NCBI GenBank assembly: GCA_003649845.1
Contig: QMTB01000077.1
Coordinates: 1-7,274 of the forward strand
Length of the DNA stretch: 7,274 nt
Source of the DNA: Thermoplasmata archaeon
GTDB taxonomy: Archaea; Thermoplasmatota; E2; DHVEG-1
Direction: 5' to 3'
Under the pieces are notes generated by a model. It made no database searches. It was not told the origin of the DNA and saw only the letters and a list, made by a program, of their open reading frames with translations. The position numbers were made by a program, and so were the translations under genes. Shown in pieces: positions 5,902 to 7,274 of this stretch (its first letter is position 1; each line of letters begins with the position of its first letter).

Positions 5902-5938
5902 TTAAATATATGAATTTTCATCTAATATTTTTTTGAGG
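5902..5938 (+). promoter_or_regulatory. Promoter and ribosome site of the glycosidase gene
   Basis: TTAAATATA (5902-5910) is a good archaeal TATA box preceded by a BRE-like AAGC. A start near 5931 would leave a leader of about 12 bases carrying GAGG (5935-5938), four bases before the ATG at 5943. Confidence 0.6.
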
Positions 5939-5942
5939 AAAG

Positions 5943-6953
5943 ATGCTCGTAAATAATATTTTTAGAGGTTCATTGGTATGCAGTTTAGTTGTTATGGTAT
6001 TTCTCTCTGGATGTATAACAGAGAAGCATAACAATGGATATTTTGATGCTGGGGAAACTATTGAAGTTAGCCGTCATACTAGGTTGAACCTTTCTTTTTT
6101 CAAAGGAATATGGACATCTCCAGGTATGGAAGAATATGCTTTAGAATATGACACAGAAAAAATGAAAAACGACGGGGTAAACATATTTGCTATACCTGTG
6201 ATGTATGATGTCAGAGAAGATGGAAGCGTTAAAATTGTTCTTAATGCTAAATGGGAGGGCAACGAGGAGGATGGATATATAAATATGATAAGGAAAGCTC
6301 ATAATGCAGGTTTAGCTGTTTTCTTAGAAATAGATCCCGTTTATCTCAAAAACAATGAGTTTGCAGTTGTTCCTGAGGGAATCAAGGAAACATTCATGGA
6401 AAACATCAGAGATGAATGTATACATTGGGCTGAGATAGCTGAACAAGAAAAGGTTGAAGCGTTTTCTCCATTCAACGAACCAACCACGGTGATAGGTGTT
6501 GAAGATGCTATCAACTGGGCAGAAGAGGTACTACCACTCATCAAACAAAGATTCAACGGCGATATAATAATAAAGTTCGCTGGAGAAGGGCCAAGTAATG
6601 TCTCACATTATGGCTCCATTGAGGGATATGATTACGTCGCTTTTGACATATATGCAATAGAAAATACAGAAGATTCCTTTCTGGAATACCTTACTATAGT
6701 TATTGAAGATGCAACTCAATATGTTAGAGAGTATAACCTTAAGGGTTTCATATTTGGAGAAATAGGTGTTGATGCATCTAATGAAACTTTGCAAGCAGAG
6801 ATATTCCAACGGTTTTTCGAAGAAACATGGAATATAACAAGCGGTTATTTCATATGCGGATGGGGAGAACATAATCCAGACGATCCCTTTGCTGATGTTA
6901 GTTTTACTGGTAAAGCTAGTGAAAATGTAATAAAACAATGGTATAGAAAATAA
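5943..6953 (+). CDS. Lipid-anchored clan GH-A-like glycoside hydrolase
   Basis: The first 23 residues are a lipoprotein signal: hydrophobic helix (about 10-22) and lipobox LSGC with Cys24 as the lipidated residue, so the protein is exported and anchored outside the cell. Residues 50-336 read as a (beta/alpha)8 barrel: FKGIW (53-57), NIFAIPVMYD (80-89) and AVFLEIDP (125-132), followed by F-S-P-F-N-E-P (174-180), whose Glu179 in the N-E motif is the expected acid/base at the end of strand 4. FIFGEIG (269-275) carries Glu273, the expected nucleophile at strand 7, 94 residues later. This pattern is typical of retaining glycosidases such as GH113, GH5 and GH53; I lean to GH113-like but cannot fix the family or the polysaccharide. 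Start: ATG after GAGG. Intact, apparently monocistronic, divergent from the ABC exporter, which may share an envelope role. Confidence 0.8.
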   Translation: MLVNNIFRGSLVCSLVVMVFLSGCITEKHNNGYFDAGETIEVSRHTRLNLSFFKGIWTSPGMEEYALEYDTEKMKNDGVNIFAIPVMYDVREDGSVKIVLNAKWEGNEEDGYINMIRKAHNAGLAVFLEIDPVYLKNNEFAVVPEGIKETFMENIRDECIHWAEIAEQEKVEAFSPFNEPTTVIGVEDAINWAEEVLPLIKQRFNGDIIIKFAGEGPSNVSHYGSIEGYDYVAFDIYAIENTEDSFLEYLTIVIEDATQYVREYNLKGFIFGEIGVDASNETLQAEIFQRFFEETWNITSGYFICGWGEHNPDDPFADVSFTGKASENVIKQWYRK

Positions 6954-7022
6954 CTATTTTGACATGGAGATTTAGAAGGAGATAAGGCTACCTTAAAGCA
7001 ATTTAGGTGAAATAGCGAAAAT

Positions 7023-7070
7023 ATTCGGAATGTTAATGAAATCTTTAACCTCATAATTTCCGAATTTTTT
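7023..7070 (+). terminator. Hairpin plus T run after the glycosidase gene
   Basis: ATTCGGAA (7023-7030) pairs with TTCCGAAT (7058-7065). Inside it GTTAA (7032-7036) pairs with TTAAC (7045-7049), giving a stacked stem-loop. A run of six T (7065-7070) follows. It lies 70 bases after the stop codon and looks like a factor-independent terminator. The flanks 6954-7022 and 7071-7149 hold nothing I recognise. Confidence 0.55.
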
Positions 7071-7149
7071 GGAGAATTAAAAGAATCGTGTTTTAGGATG
7101 TAGTGTTTTGCTAAGTCGCATATCTCATTTTATCACTCTACACAGCAAC

Positions 7150-7251
7150 TCATTTTCTAACACCTTTTTTTAAAGGACTGAGCAACAATTTTATTTCTTC
7201 TGATAGTGTAGGGAAACATGGGTTGTCTCTATAATATCGTCTATCGTCATC
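7150..7251 (-). pseudogene. Possible 3' end of a gene entering from the right edge
   Basis: The minus strand has a 33-codon frame ending at TGA 7152-7150 with strongly protein-like composition (RRYYRDNPCF, then PTLSEEIKLLLSPLKKGVRK). It has no start codon. A TAA at 7254-7252 precedes it, but the six codons before that TAA (GNDIKK) are also plausible. A neighbouring frame from ATG 7268 is open as well, and a run of six A (7260-7255) lies between, so a frameshift or nonsense change is possible. I do not recognise the protein, and only the edge is visible. Confidence 0.3.
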
Positions 7252-7274
7252 TTATTTTTTAATATCATTACCCC

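Noticed and set aside
6074..7054. Several minus-strand frames across the glycosidase gene
   Set aside because: Antisense shadows of an intact gene with clear motifs; no promoter or start signals.
1..7274. CRISPR array, insertion sequence or rRNA
   Set aside because: No regularly spaced direct repeats, transposase motifs, or rRNA-like conserved segments were seen on either strand.

Overview
The window looks like chromosomal DNA of an archaeon. The signs are an archaeal-type KptA with an N-terminal Cys/His cluster, a tRNA-Lys with no encoded CCA, TATA-box promoters lying 25-35 bases before start codons (two imply almost leaderless mRNAs), and an archaeal-style ABC exporter pair. The DNA is AT-rich. 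I cannot name a lineage with confidence; a euryarchaeote-like archaeon is my guess.

Layout, left to right. Positions 3-257 hold the C-terminal end of an RND/MMPL-type exporter that enters from the left. It converges on rpiA (minus, 266-958) across an A7T5 tract. rpiA and kptA (plus, from 1033) diverge from one AT-rich promoter region near 995-1009. tRNA-Lys(CTT) follows at 1733-1806, with a perfect 10-bp inverted repeat directly after it.

The middle, about 1906-3515, is the unusual part. It has four small, tightly spaced minus-strand genes of unknown function plus the C-terminal half of an EamA/DMT transporter. Only one of these five frames (2162-2461) is clean. The others carry a frame change or an in-frame TGA, although ribosome binding sites and ATGA overlaps between them survive. 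I read this as an operon in decay; local sequencing error is the alternative.

Next is a two-gene ABC exporter on the minus strand. A zinc-ribbon-CcmA type ATPase (4375-5523) is followed by a NosY-like ABC-2 permease (3605-4436), which is interrupted at a run of six G. The gap 5524-5942 holds the exporter promoter, a probable small broken gene, and the promoter of a divergent gene for a lipid-anchored clan GH-A glycosidase (5943-6953). That gene ends at a hairpin followed by a T run. The last bases contain what may be the 3' end of another minus-strand gene.

Functionally, rpiA (pentose phosphate/ribose supply), kptA (removal of 2'-phosphate from RNA) and the tRNA are housekeeping. The ABC exporter and the surface glycosidase are cell-envelope functions. 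The 1.9-3.5 kb segment has no assigned function.
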